A DNA stretch of 64,000 nt from Deinococcus aetherius (GCF_025997855.1 NZ_AP026560.1:1328001-1392000), one strand, 5' to 3'. Shown: positions 29,961 to 46,733, counted from the first letter of the stretch. Translations and numbers: made by a program. Notes: generated from the letters alone by a model not told the origin.

Positions 29961-30752
29961 ATGACGGCCCAAAGGACCGCGCCCCGGCAACCCCCCGGCG
30001 GGGTGAACCTGCTGGTGTGGCTCGTGGGAGCGGCCGCCGCCTTCCTGCTCCTGTTCTTCGTGATCACCCTGATCCTGCGCCGGATTCCCGACCCCATCGG
30101 CCCCCGCGCCGACCTGTTCGTGCAGGGGGCGCGGATGACCCTGCAACTCACGCTGGTGAGCGGGCTGATCGGGCTGGTGATCGGCATCCTGGTGGGCATC
30201 GCGCGGACGAGCGCCGTGTGGCTCGTGCGGGCGCCCGCCGGGCTCTTCGTCTGGCTGGTCCGGGGCACGCCGCTTCTCGTGCAGATTCTGTTCGTGTACA
30301 ACGCCCTGCCGCCCCTCCTGCAATCGGTCGGGATCAGGCTGGAACTCAACGAGTTCTGGTCGGCGGTGATCGCCCTCGCCCTGAACGTGGGCGCGTACAA
30401 CGCCGAGGTGATCCGCGCGGGCATCCTCGCCATCCCGCGCGGGCAGGGCGAGGCGGCGCGCTCCCTGGGCCTCAGCGGCGGGCAGACCATGAACACCATC
30501 ATCCTGCCGCAGGCCCTCCGGATCGTCGTGCCGCCCCTGGTGAACAACCTCGTCGCGCTCCTCAAGGACTCCTCGCTCGCCTCCTCCATTGCCCTGCTCG
30601 AACTCACCCTCGCCGGGTCGCGGGTGTCGAGCGAGACTTTCCTGCCCATCCCGGTGCTCACGACCGTCGCGTGCGTCTACCTCGCCCTGACGACGGTGAT
30701 GACGCTGTTCACGGATCAGTTGGAGAAGCGGGTAAAGATCGCCACGAGGTAG
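29961..30752 (+). CDS. Polar amino-acid ABC transporter permease
   Basis: This 263-residue HisMQ-type permease has a first membrane helix at about residues 16-40. The rest of the transmembrane domain contains the EAA coupling loop (GQGEAARSLGLSGGQTMNTIILPQALRIVVPP). LVRGTPLLVQIL is a typical segment of the family. One permease gene implies a homodimer. It lies downstream of the receptor gene across a terminator. The ATPase is 4.5 kb away. Confidence 0.93.
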   Translation: MTAQRTAPRQPPGGVNLLVWLVGAAAAFLLLFFVITLILRRIPDPIGPRADLFVQGARMTLQLTLVSGLIGLVIGILVGIARTSAVWLVRAPAGLFVWLVRGTPLLVQILFVYNALPPLLQSVGIRLELNEFWSAVIALALNVGAYNAEVIRAGILAIPRGQGEAARSLGLSGGQTMNTIILPQALRIVVPPLVNNLVALLKDSSLASSIALLELTLAGSRVSSETFLPIPVLTTVACVYLALTTVMTLFTDQLEKRVKIATR

Positions 30753-30855
30753 AGAGTCGCCAGCGGCCAGTCGCCAGCAGAAACAGCAAAAGCCCCCGGC
30801 CTGACGCTTCGGGGGCTTTTTCCTGGTGCCTGGAAACTGGCGACTCGCGACTCTC
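30752..30855. terminator. Bidirectional terminator inside a larger inverted repeat
   Basis: The inner hairpin AAAAGCCCCC (30788-30797) / GGGGGCTTTTT (30811-30821) is a strong terminator on both strands, suited to the convergent genes around it. The outer arms GAGAGTCGC (30752-30760) and GCGACTCTC (30847-30855) also pair, and repeated GTCGCCAG/CTGGCGAC words lie inside them. Confidence 0.8.
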
Positions 30856-30857
30856 CC

Positions 30858-33023
<2,166 letters not shown>

Positions 33024-33103
33024 AGCGTGCTCATCCTTCCTCGAACAAAGGGGGCCAGCCGCGAGGGTTGGGCGGCTGGCCCGGGTTCCGGCCCTGAGGG
33101 CGC

Positions 33104-34060
<957 letters not shown>

Positions 34061-34193
34061 GGGTGCTCCTTGTGGGCAACGTTGGGCAGTTGCCTGCGTG
34101 GCGGGTGGCGTGAATTTTAGCATGGAGCCGGGAGTGGAGGCGGTTCCAGGAAAGGTGGGCCGGAGTGCGGCGGCGGCCGTGTTACGGTCGGCC

Positions 34194-34736
34194 ATGCGGG
34201 AACGGCGGCCTTTCGACCTGGAGAGTTACGTACGGCGCACGCGGACGGGGCCGTGCTTCATCTGCGAGTTCCTGAAGGGGAACCCCAACCATCACCATCA
34301 CATGCTGTACGAGGACGACCTCGCGGTGGTGTTCCTGGCCCGCGCGCCGAATGGGGAGGGCAGGCAACTCGTCCAGGCACCGGGGTATACGCTCGTCGTC
34401 CCCCGCGAGCACAGGGAAGGGGCCACGCACGACTTCACGCTCGCCGAGTACCTGCGCCTTCAGACGGTCGTGTACCACGTCGCCGAAGCCCTGCGGCAGG
34501 AGTTGCCGACCGAGCGGGTCTACATCCTCTCCCTCGGCAGCGACCAGGGGAACAGCCACGTCCACTGGCACGTCGTCTCCCTGCCCCCCGGCGTCCCCTA
34601 CGACGAACAGCAGTTCCACTTCCTGATGGCGGAACACGGCGTCGTCGAGTTGACCCGGGAGGAGATGACGGACCTCACCGCGCGGTTGAGAGAACGTCTG
34701 AAGAGGACGCTCGTCATGAACCAGGACCAGCCGTGA
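34194..34736 (+). CDS. HIT-family hydrolase 1
   Basis: This 180-residue histidine-triad protein has an N-terminal CFIC pair and NHHHH that may bind zinc, and the triad SHVHWHVVSLPPG, where the central His would attack a nucleotide phosphate. Insertions between these make it longer than a minimal HIT protein. TACGGT lies 5 nt before the ATG at 34194, suggesting a leaderless mRNA. It is divergent from the TAXI gene and coupled to a second HIT gene. The substrate is unknown. Confidence 0.8.
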   Translation: MRERRPFDLESYVRRTRTGPCFICEFLKGNPNHHHHMLYEDDLAVVFLARAPNGEGRQLVQAPGYTLVVPREHREGATHDFTLAEYLRLQTVVYHVAEALRQELPTERVYILSLGSDQGNSHVHWHVVSLPPGVPYDEQQFHFLMAEHGVVELTREEMTDLTARLRERLKRTLVMNQDQP

Positions 34737-35230
34737 TGGTCAAGGCTACGTACCACCACGCTCCCGAGGGCTATTTCTGCCCCTTTTGCGAGGTCGTTCG
34801 TGGCGGGCGGCGGGCGCGGACCCAACCCGAGGACATCGTTTTCCAGACCGGGAAGGTCACCGCCTTCGTCGCGGCGGGCTGGTGGCCGAACAACCCCGGC
34901 CACGTCCTCGTCGCTCCCAACGCGCATTTCGAGAACATCTACGAGCTTCCCGACGAGTATAGTGCGGCCATCTACGCGGTCGCCCGACGGATCGCACTCG
35001 CCCTTAAGTCGGCCTATGGCTGCCACGGCACCTCGACGCGGCAGCACAACGAGCCGGGCGGCGGGCAGGACGTGTGGCACTACCACCTGCACGTTTTTCC
35101 CCGCTACGAGGGCGATAGCCTGTACGCGCTCACCGACCGTCGTCGAACGACCTCACCGGAGGAACGGGTGCCGTACGCGCGGAGGCTGCGGGCTGCTCTA
35201 CAAGCTCAGGTTGAACCGCGAGGGACGTGA
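34736..35230 (+). CDS. HIT-family hydrolase 2
   Basis: This 164-residue protein has CPFC near residues 15-18, the conserved FVAAGWWPNNPGHVLVAPNAH core and the triad WHYHLHVFPR. The ATG overlaps the stop of the preceding HIT gene by one base, so the two are translationally coupled. Sequence similarity between the two is limited to the fold motifs, so this is not a recent duplication. HIT proteins hydrolyse nucleotide conjugates such as AMP-lysine or dinucleoside polyphosphates. Confidence 0.83.
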   Translation: MVKATYHHAPEGYFCPFCEVVRGGRRARTQPEDIVFQTGKVTAFVAAGWWPNNPGHVLVAPNAHFENIYELPDEYSAAIYAVARRIALALKSAYGCHGTSTRQHNEPGGGQDVWHYHLHVFPRYEGDSLYALTDRRRTTSPEERVPYARRLRAALQAQVEPRGT

Positions 35231-35275
35231 GGTGAGTCGCAGTCGCCGCTCAACCTCCCCTCTTCCGGCAGCCTG

Positions 35276-35281
35276 TACACT
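35276..35281 (+). promoter_or_regulatory. -10 box of the amino-acid ABC ATPase gene
   Basis: TACACT lies 6 nt before the ATG at 35288 with no ribosome binding site, so this gene has its own leaderless promoter, separate from the receptor and permease. Confidence 0.6.
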
Positions 35282-35287
35282 CCCCCC

Positions 35288-36073
<786 letters not shown>

Positions 36074-36076
36074 GGG

Positions 36077-36714
36077 TCAGTCGCCCGGCTGTGTGGCCCG
36101 CCCCCGAACAGGCTGCCGCCGCTTCCAGACCACCCGCACCGCGAACAGCGCCGCGATCACCAGGGCGTACATCAGCGGGGCGGTGTGGTCTTTCTTGACC
36201 CCCCACCAGTAGTGCAGGGCGGCGAGGCTGACCGACACGTAGACGAGTTGGTGCAGCCGTTGCCAGCGGGCAAATCCCAGCCGCCGCACCGAGTCCGCCC
36301 GGCTCGTCAGCGCCAGCGGCACGAGGAGCAGGAGCGCCGTGAAGCCGACGGTGATGAAGGGCCGCTCCAGCACGTCGGTGAGGATGGTTCCCGGCACGAA
36401 CCCCTGGTCGAACAGGTAGATCAGGAAGTGCAGGGCCGCATACCCGAAGGCGAGCAGGCCGAGTGCCCGGCGGATGCGGGCGGTCCACGTCCACCGGAAC
36501 ACGAGCCTCAACGGCGTGCAGGCGAGCGAGAGGATCAGCAGCACGAGGGCGAGGAGGCCGGTCTGGTGCAGGGCGCGTTGCACCGGATTCGCGCCGAGCG
36601 CCCCCGTCCAGGCGTCGAGCAGCATCAGGGCCACGGGCAGCAGGCCGCCCGCCGTCACCCCCGGGACGAGCCAGGGGAGGGGGCGGCGGGCGACTCGGGC
36701 GGCGGGCTGAACGG

Positions 36715-36718
<4 letters not shown>
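36077..36718 (-). CDS. msrQ: Heme-binding membrane subunit of protein-methionine-sulfoxide reductase
   Basis: This 213-residue membrane protein of the ferric reductase-like (YedZ) family carries electrons to MsrP. About six hydrophobic helices are seen, with heme-ligand candidates in YAALHFLIY and HYWWG and the [11 protein letters not shown] loop. The likely start is TTG 36718, whose TTGA overlaps the msrP stop. No ATG or GTG lies nearer in frame. It converges with the ABC ATPase gene with a 3-nt gap. Confidence 0.88.
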
Positions 36719-37713
<995 letters not shown>

Positions 37714-37809
37714 GGGTCTCCTGGACACGAAGGATGGCGAGGGACGCCTCCCTCAGCCAGGATACGGAGCGCGGCCCCGTCCAGGTTCAGTCCAGGTCAC
37801 CAAGCCGCC

Positions 37810-39054
37810 TCAGGCGTCCCGGCGCAGCTTGCCGCACTGCCACCAGGCGGCGGCGAACAGCACGGCGGCGAGGCCGAACACCGTGCGGTAGCCGAGGCCG
37901 TCGGCGATGACACCGCCCACCACCGGGGCGAAGAGGGCCGTGCCCACCAGCGTGTTCAGGGTGCCGATGTAGCGGCTGCGGTGCTCGGGCGGCGAGATGT
38001 TCAGCAGGTGGTTGGTGTGCCCGAGGTTGAAGCCCTGCGCCGCCACGCTGGAGAACAGGAAGACGAACAGGTACGCCCACGTTCCCAGCCCCAGCGCCCC
38101 CACCGTCAGCGCCGTGAGGGGAGCGAGCGCCGCCGAGACGGACGCGTACCGGATGATGCGCCGCGACCCCTTGCGCTCGGCCACCCGCTGCCAGAAGAGG
38201 TTCGACAAGGGGGCCACCCCGGTCAGGGTCATCACGAAGACGCCCAGGGTGGCCGCCGGGTAGCCGAGTTCGCGCAGGGCGTACACGGCGTAGAAGGGGT
38301 CCCCCAGGCTCGCCGCCGCGAGGAGCAGCCGCACCCTCAGGAAGGCGCGGAAGTGCCCGTCGGCGAGCGTGGAGGGGATCGCCCGCACCTCGTCCCACAG
38401 CCTGCCGGGGGGCTGGGGCGGGTCGGGGGGCTCGGTCACCCGGCCGAACACGCCGTACCCCACGGTGTACGCGACGGCGCCGAGGAGGAAGATCAGCGCG
38501 TAGTTCAGCGGGAAGGCCAGCCCGGACGCGAGAATCCAGCGCACCCCCAGCCCCGCCCCGAAGGCGAGCAGGCCGCCGTACAGGTTGCGCGTGCCGAAGA
38601 AGCGGGCCCGCCGCCCCTGGGGCACGACCTTGCTCACGACCTCCAGGAAGGGGAGCCCCGCCACGCCCGAGGCGAGGGCGTTCGTCAGCATCGCCAGGAC
38701 GAAGAGGGCGAGGCAGAGGGCGGGGCGCCCCGCCAGCGTCGCCGCGACGACGGCCATCGCCAGGTACGAGAGCATCCGCACGAGTGCCGCCGAGCGGTAC
38801 ACGGGGAGCTTGTAGGGCAGGGGCCGGACCTTTGAAGCGACGAGGAGCTGCGGCAGCATCCACCCGCCCCCCGCGATGGCGGGCAGCAGGCCGATCACGG
38901 CGTTCGGCGCCCCCAGCCGCGCCGCGAAGCCCGCCAGCACGACCGACACGTTCAGGAAGCCGTCGCCCAGCAGCACCAGCCAGCCGTTGAGGATGCCCAG
39001 CCGCTCGTCGCGGTTCCAGGGCTCGTGGCGGGGGAGGGGGCGGACGGCAGACAC
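37810..39054 (-). CDS. Major facilitator superfamily transporter
   Basis: This 414-residue protein has about 12 hydrophobic helices. A GRRARFFGTRNLYGG loop in the first half and ERKGSRRIIRYAS in the second resemble MFS cytoplasmic loops. The substrate is unknown. The GTG at 39054 has a GATAAT box 6 nt upstream, suggesting a leaderless mRNA. It lies between clcA-like and msrP genes on the same strand. Confidence 0.78.
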   Translation of the reverse strand: MSAVRPLPRHEPWNRDERLGILNGWLVLLGDGFLNVSVVLAGFAARLGAPNAVIGLLPAIAGGGWMLPQLLVASKVRPLPYKLPVYRSAALVRMLSYLAMAVVAATLAGRPALCLALFVLAMLTNALASGVAGLPFLEVVSKVVPQGRRARFFGTRNLYGGLLAFGAGLGVRWILASGLAFPLNYALIFLLGAVAYTVGYGVFGRVTEPPDPPQPPGRLWDEVRAIPSTLADGHFRAFLRVRLLLAAASLGDPFYAVYALRELGYPAATLGVFVMTLTGVAPLSNLFWQRVAERKGSRRIIRYASVSAALAPLTALTVGALGLGTWAYLFVFLFSSVAAQGFNLGHTNHLLNISPPEHRSRYIGTLNTLVGTALFAPVVGGVIADGLGYRTVFGLAAVLFAAAWWQCGKLRRDA

Positions 39055-39110
39055 CCCGGCATTATCGGCACCGCCCGGGGAGCCTGTTCAGGATGGGGAG
39101 ACGGGCCCCC

Positions 39111-40757
39111 TCAGCCCGGCAGCCGCAGCACGCCTTCGAGGGCGGCGTACGCCTCGGGCCGCGCCAGAAACACGAGCTCGTCCTCGGTGGTGAGGCGCAG
39201 TTCCGGGCGGGGAAGGCGCACGGTGCCCTCCCGCACGACGCCCACGACCTCCACCCCGGGGGGCAGGGCCAGCACGGAGAGCCGGGCGCCCTGCCAACCC
39301 GTCGGCACCGCACGCCGGTACAGCTCGCGGTCGGAGGCGAGGGGGGTGGGGCTGCCCGGCCCGGCCGGGGCGTCGAGCGGGGTGCCGGTCGCGCCGTCCG
39401 GGGAGCGGCGGGGGGCCAGCCGGACCCCCTCGGGCAGAAGTGTCACCGCGCCCCCGGCGTGGACGGCACTCGCGGCGCGGGAGCGGGCCTGACCGGGCAG
39501 CAGCCCCGACTCGCCGCTGATCAGGTGGGCCAGCCCCGCCGTGAGCAGGGCGGTGGGCAGCATGGCGTCCCCGCCCCAGGCGACCGCCAGCAGCGCCGCC
39601 GCCACGGGCACGTTCAGGGTGGTCGTCAGGAAGGCGACCGCCCCGACGAGCGCGCCCACCGCCGGGTCCACCCCCAGCCACGTCGCCAGCCCGGTGCCCA
39701 GCAGCCCGCCCACCCCGACCGACGGCAGCACGCCCCCCCCGAAGGCCAGACGCGCCCCCAGCGCGAGGAGCAGCCAGCGCCACGCGCCCACCCCCACCGC
39801 CTCGGGCCCCAGGAGGCCCGCCAGCCCGAGCTGCACCCAGCCCGACCCGTCCCCCAGCACGGCGGGGGTGCCCAGGGCGGCCAGCGCCGCCGTGAGCAGG
39901 CCGAAGGCGCCGCCCAGGACCACGCGCTGCGGCCCGGTCGTCCAGGAGCCCGGCACCACCCGGCAGGCGAGGAGGGACGCCCAGCCCGCCAGCGTCACCG
40001 CCAATGCCACCCCCGCCAAGCGCAACCCCTGGGGCAGGCCGGGCACCTGGAGGGCCTCCACGCTGAAGAGGGGCGTGAACCCGAAGACCGCGCCGTACAC
40101 GGCATACGCCGCCACCGAGGCGAGCACGCAGGGCATCAGCACCTCGAACTCGAACTCGAAGCGGCGGTACAAGACCTCGGTGACGAGGACCGCCGCCGCC
40201 AGCGGTGCGTGGAGGACCGCCCCCAGCCCCGCCGCCGCCCCCGCCAGCGTCAGGGTGCGCGTCTCCACCGCGTCGAGCCGGGTGGCCCGGCGCAGCACCC
40301 GCGCGCCGAGTTGCCCGACCACCGTGAAGGGAGCGTCGCGGCCCACCAGCAGCCCGACCCCGTAGCCCAGCAGCGTGCCCGCCAGCGTCAGGAGTTGCCG
40401 GGGCGGGGCGGGCCACTGCCCCCGCGCGTGGTAGCCCCCCACGAGCTGAGCCAGGGGATCACCCGTGTCCCTGGGGACCAGCCACGCGCAGGCGGCCCCC
40501 ACGAGGGGCAGGGCGAGCAGTCCCCACGGCAGCGCCGTCCCGACAAAGGCCATCAGCAGCCCGCCCTCGCCGGGGGTGCCGGGGGGCGAGTAGCCCGTGA
40601 CCTCCGCTCCCAGGCGCAGCAGCAGGTCAAGCCCCAGCCGCAGCGGGATGCACAGCCCCCCCACCAGGGCACCGAGCACCACGCTCAGGACGACCAGCCG
40701 CCCGGTCTCCAGGCGGGTCCGGACGGCGCGGGGCAGGGGGGAACGCACGGGGAGCAT
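39111..40757 (-). CDS. ClC-family chloride channel/antiporter with TrkA-C domain
   Basis: This 548-residue membrane protein has a ClC core with degenerate pore motifs: GRDAP in place of GKEGP and GGVLP in place of GxFxP. A C-terminal extension of about 70 residues (LSVLALPPGVEVVGVVREG...LTTEDELVFLARPEA) matches the TrkA-C/RCK_C ligand-binding fold, which may gate the pore. The start at 40757 begins MLPVRSPLPRA and leaves out a Pro/Thr-rich N-terminal stretch of the longer frame. Whether it is a channel or an H+/Cl- exchanger is not clear. Confidence 0.87.
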   Translation of the reverse strand: MLPVRSPLPRAVRTRLETGRLVVLSVVLGALVGGLCIPLRLGLDLLLRLGAEVTGYSPPGTPGEGGLLMAFVGTALPWGLLALPLVGAACAWLVPRDTGDPLAQLVGGYHARGQWPAPPRQLLTLAGTLLGYGVGLLVGRDAPFTVVGQLGARVLRRATRLDAVETRTLTLAGAAAGLGAVLHAPLAAAVLVTEVLYRRFEFEFEVLMPCVLASVAAYAVYGAVFGFTPLFSVEALQVPGLPQGLRLAGVALAVTLAGWASLLACRVVPGSWTTGPQRVVLGGAFGLLTAALAALGTPAVLGDGSGWVQLGLAGLLGPEAVGVGAWRWLLLALGARLAFGGGVLPSVGVGGLLGTGLATWLGVDPAVGALVGAVAFLTTTLNVPVAAALLAVAWGGDAMLPTALLTAGLAHLISGESGLLPGQARSRAASAVHAGGAVTLLPEGVRLAPRRSPDGATGTPLDAPAGPGSPTPLASDRELYRRAVPTGWQGARLSVLALPPGVEVVGVVREGTVRLPRPELRLTTEDELVFLARPEAYAALEGVLRLPG

Positions 40758-40830
40758 GGTAGTGCAGGGGTGAGGGGTTAGGGATGGGGGGGTGGATGTG
40801 AGCACCCTCCTGACTCCTCACCCCGCCCCC

Positions 40831-42291
40831 CTACTTCAGCCCGAACACCGCCGCGTCCTTCCCCGGCAGGCTGAGGTGCAGCCACCCACCGCCCACGCTC
40901 ATCTTCGCGTCCTGTCCCGCGTAGAGGCCGCGCGTGACGGCCCCGTCCGCCGCCGTGAGCCCGAGAGTACTCAGTCGCACGCTGTAGGTCTTCCGCTCCC
41001 TGCCCCCGTGCCACGCCGCCAGCACCCGCTCCCCGTCCACCTCGCGGGTGAGGAGCAGGAGGTCGTCTTGCAGGGCGCCCGGCACAGACAGGAGGGTCTG
41101 GGCCCCCACACTCAGCGCGCGGCTCGCCTTGCGAACGGCGATGGCGTCCCGCGCGGCGCCGTACACGGCCTTTTCCCCGGGCGTCCACTCGTTCTCGAAG
41201 CGCATGTCACGGCGGTTGTCGGGATCGTTGCCGCCGCGCATGGCTATCTCGGTGCCCTGCCAGATCACGGGCACCCCCTTGAGCGTCATCAGCGCCCGCA
41301 GGCCGTAGCGGGTGCGGGCCTGCCCCTCGTCCTCGAAGAGGGAGCCCTGCGCGAAGCGGGGAAGGTCGTGGTTGTCGAGGAAGAGCGCCACCTCGCCGGG
41401 CCGCACGAGTTCGCCCTGCCGGGAGAGCACGTTCGCCACCTGGGTCAGGCCCTGCCCGCCCATCAGGCTCTTTTGCATCGCCTCTTGCAGGCTGAAGAGG
41501 AACAGGCTGTCGAAGCCCTCCCGCTGCCACTCGGCCACCGTGCCCGTGTCGGCGCCGTACCACTCGCCCAGCGTCCACGTTCCGGCGGCGCGGTCGCGGG
41601 CGAGGAGGTCTTTCAGGAAGGGCCGCTCCACGTGCCGGATCGCGTCGTACCGGAAGGCGTTCACCCCGCGCGCCCGCCAGAAGTCCGCGTTCCCGAGGAG
41701 GAGGTCGCGCACCTCGGGACTCGACTGCTTGAGGTCGGGGAGCCCGGCGAGGGGACAGTCCACGTCCTTATTGGTCGTCTTGTCGCACTCGGCCTGCCCG
41801 TTGAACCAGGTCGGGTGTTGTTTCACCGCCTCCGCCGCGTACCCGTAGTGGTTGATCACCTGATCGAGCACCACCCGCAGCCCCGCCCCCCTGGCCGCCG
41901 TCACGAGGGCGCCGAAGTCGGCCAGGGTCCCGAAGTGCGGGTCCACGTCCCGGAAGTCGGCGGGCCAGTAGCCGTGGTACGGCGCGGTGTCGAAGGAGTT
42001 GACCGCCTGCTGCCGGTAGATCGGCGTGAGCCAGACGGCGGTCGCCCCGAGCCCCCGGATGTAGGGCACTTTCGCCGTCAGCCCCGCGAGGTCCCCGCCG
42101 TGCCAGGCGCGGGGGTCGCTGCGGTCCACGCCCGCGTTGTTCGACGCATTTCCGTCGGCGAAGCGGTCGGGCATGACCTGATAGATGATCTGTCCCTCCC
42201 AGGAGGGCAGGGCCGGAGAGGAGGTCTGCGCGCCCGCCAGGGAGGCCAGGAGCGCGCCGAACAGGGGAAGGCGGCGCATAGGTAGGGACAT
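40831..42291 (-). CDS. Secreted alpha-amylase-family glycoside hydrolase (GH13)
   Basis: This 486-residue enzyme has a short signal peptide (RRLPLFGALLASLAGAQ) and the GH13 barrel, from IIYQVMPDRFADG. Catalytic residues are Asp in AFRYDAI (nucleophile), Glu in LGEWYG (acid/base) and Asp in FLDNHD (transition-state stabiliser). A small C-terminal beta domain covers the last 90 residues. Specificity among maltodextrin-active enzymes is not resolved. Start 42291 or the ATG at 42279 are both possible, since TACCAT overlaps the first. Confidence 0.9.
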   Translation of the reverse strand: MSLPMRRLPLFGALLASLAGAQTSSPALPSWEGQIIYQVMPDRFADGNASNNAGVDRSDPRAWHGGDLAGLTAKVPYIRGLGATAVWLTPIYRQQAVNSFDTAPYHGYWPADFRDVDPHFGTLADFGALVTAARGAGLRVVLDQVINHYGYAAEAVKQHPTWFNGQAECDKTTNKDVDCPLAGLPDLKQSSPEVRDLLLGNADFWRARGVNAFRYDAIRHVERPFLKDLLARDRAAGTWTLGEWYGADTGTVAEWQREGFDSLFLFSLQEAMQKSLMGGQGLTQVANVLSRQGELVRPGEVALFLDNHDLPRFAQGSLFEDEGQARTRYGLRALMTLKGVPVIWQGTEIAMRGGNDPDNRRDMRFENEWTPGEKAVYGAARDAIAVRKASRALSVGAQTLLSVPGALQDDLLLLTREVDGERVLAAWHGGRERKTYSVRLSTLGLTAADGAVTRGLYAGQDAKMSVGGGWLHLSLPGKDAAVFGLK

Positions 42292-42358
42292 GGTAGGGGA
42301 AAGGCAGCGGGCCCCGCCTCCGTTCGGCCTCCCGCCCGTTGTGCCCTCTTCTGGAGCC

Positions 42359-43093
42359 TCACCAGAAGGTATTGCTCCAGCCCGCCTGACGTTCCTCCCG
42401 GAACCGTTGCACCCATTCCTCCGTCAGCGCGTCCGCGAGCCGCGTGAACGCCGGGGGAGCGACGGGAACGCGGGTGGGGAGGTCCAGATGCGTCAGCACC
42501 GCGCGAACCGTCCCCTCGTAGTCGCGGATGAAGTCCTCGTAGACGAGCGTGAGGGGCAGGATGCCCCCCTCGGCGAAGAACTCCTCTATGGCTGCCTCGC
42601 GCAGGCTGCACTCGGCGAACAGGTGGTTGATCGCGTCGAAGGAGTAGCGGCCTTGCAGGTCCCCGTCCTGCGGCGCCTGCCCGTGCCTGCGGTGCCACTC
42701 GCCCGACACGATGGCCCGCCACCACGAGACGGCCAGCCGGACCTTGTTGCGGCGCGTCATGTAGAGGTGCCGGGAATTGGGGAACATGGCCTGCCAAACG
42801 TCCGGGCGGGGCATCTCCGGGGGGAGGGCCAGTTCCCGGCGGAAGGTCTGTATCCACTGCCCGAACCTCTGATCTGGCCCGTACTTCAGACCGAACACGC
42901 CGCCCTGTGTGGTGCCCGCCCGCAGCATCTCCTGGAGGTCGCGGAGCGTCGTCGTCCTTGGATCACGGTCGTTGAGCCATTCTGCGGGTCGTCCCGCGAC
43001 GCCCGTGGACCCCAGGGCTTCGCAGAGCAGGGTGCTGCCCGTCCGCTGGGAGAACCAGATCGTGTAACAGAGGTCGGGCTGCGGGCCTTCCAC
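42359..43093 (-). CDS. Stf0-type sulfotransferase
   Basis: This 244-residue predicted cytosolic enzyme transfers sulfate from PAPS. The 5'-phosphosulfate loop is SQRTGSTLLCEAL near residues 15-27. MTRRNKVRLAVSWWRA resembles the 3'-phosphate binding region, as in mycobacterial Stf0, which sulfates trehalose. The neighbouring alpha-amylase may be incidental. GTG 43093 is the only obvious start. The acceptor in this organism is unknown, and a glycolipid or trehalose-like sugar is a guess by family. Confidence 0.83.
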   Translation of the reverse strand: MEGPQPDLCYTIWFSQRTGSTLLCEALGSTGVAGRPAEWLNDRDPRTTTLRDLQEMLRAGTTQGGVFGLKYGPDQRFGQWIQTFRRELALPPEMPRPDVWQAMFPNSRHLYMTRRNKVRLAVSWWRAIVSGEWHRRHGQAPQDGDLQGRYSFDAINHLFAECSLREAAIEEFFAEGGILPLTLVYEDFIRDYEGTVRAVLTHLDLPTRVPVAPPAFTRLADALTEEWVQRFREERQAGWSNTFW

Positions 43094-43195
43094 ACCCCAC
43101 TGTGGCCCATCGGGATCGGCGCCGCCTCCGCCCGATGACCTAGCTGGTGCCGGAGCTGCTGTGCCGGTTGCTGATCCTCAGGGGTTGGAAACGCC

Positions 43196-45665
<2,470 letters not shown>

Positions 45666-45682
<17 letters not shown>

Positions 45683-46475
45683 CGTCTTCCCCCTCCACGT
45701 AACGGTAACGGTCCACCCCGAGGGCCCGCCCCCCCGCCATCTGGACAATCACCCCGTTCAGCTCGGCTGGCCCCTCCGCCACCCCGAAGCGGTGCGGCCG
45801 CTCGGTCAGAAACTTCGCTATCGGTCCCCCGGGCGCCGCGCCGATCACGCTGTCCCTCGGCCCGGTGAACCCCGCGTCCGTCTGGAAGGCCGTCCCGCCG
45901 GACAGGACGCGGGTGTCGGCGGTAGGGACGTGGGTGTGCGTGCCGATCACGGCGGCCACCCGCCCGTCGAGGTGCCAGGCGAGCGCGGCCTTCTCGCTCG
46001 TGGCCTCGGCATGGAAGTCCACGAACACGTTGCCGAGGTCCGGCCGCTCCAGCAGCTCGTCCATCGCCCGGAAGGGGTTCGCCACCGCCTCCATAAAGAC
46101 CCGCCCCAGCAGGTTCACGACCGTCAGGCGCTCGGTGGTGCCGTCCGCCGCCCGCACGTCGAAACTGCGCCAGCCCACGCCGGGCGTGCCGGGGTCGGTG
46201 TAGTTCAGGGGCCGGACGATGGGGTACCGCTCCTCGTCGAGCATCAGCGAAAACACGTCCTTGTGGTGCCAGGCGTGATTGCCGAGGGTGATGCAGCCTG
46301 CCCCCGCCCGCAAGATGCCGTCGGCCGCCTCCCGGTGAAGCCCGAAGCCCCCCGCCGCGTTCTCGCCGTTCACGACCACGAAGTCGAAGCGGTGCCGGAG
46401 AACCGGCAGGTGCGCCCCCAGCACCCGGCGCCCGGGCGCCCCGTACACGTCCCCCACGAACAGCACCCGCAACAT
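45666..46475 (-). CDS. ymdB: YmdB-family metallophosphoesterase
   Basis: This 269-residue protein has the YmdB calcineurin-like fold: GDVYGAPGR (first metal Asp), [36 protein letters not shown] and [11 protein letters not shown]. Bacillus YmdB hydrolyses 2',3'-cyclic AMP and affects RNA decay and biofilm choice. The activity here is inferred from the family. It overlaps ppc by 17 nt, an unusual coupling of an RNA- or cNMP-linked enzyme to carbon metabolism. Confidence 0.9.
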
Positions 46476-46733
46476 GCCCCCACCCTAGCGCGGTGGCTCC
46501 GGTGCCACCTCCATCATCTAACCTTTACCTTCCGAGCAGGGGGGGCGTTAGAATGAGCCCCCGGGAAGGGGTGCGAGCAGGTTGACGAGGACGCTTGGGA
46601 AGCCGAAAAAGAGCGAACGTGACGAAGTTCCGACCATTCCTCACCCGCGCCTCACGCAGGGGCGTGGCTGGGTGTGGGGGAACTGTGGGGCTTGCTCACG
46701 TCTTCCTCACAGCACGCACGCTAGGTTACCCCT
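46476..46733. promoter_or_regulatory. Divergent region upstream of the leader ORF
   Basis: TAGAAT at 46550-46555 lies in a GTTAGAATGAGC context and could be a rightward -10 box, with about 180 nt of sequence after it that has no clear ORF. TAGGTT at 46722-46727 is 6 nt before the leader-ORF GTG. No RNA gene is recognisable. Confidence 0.35.
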
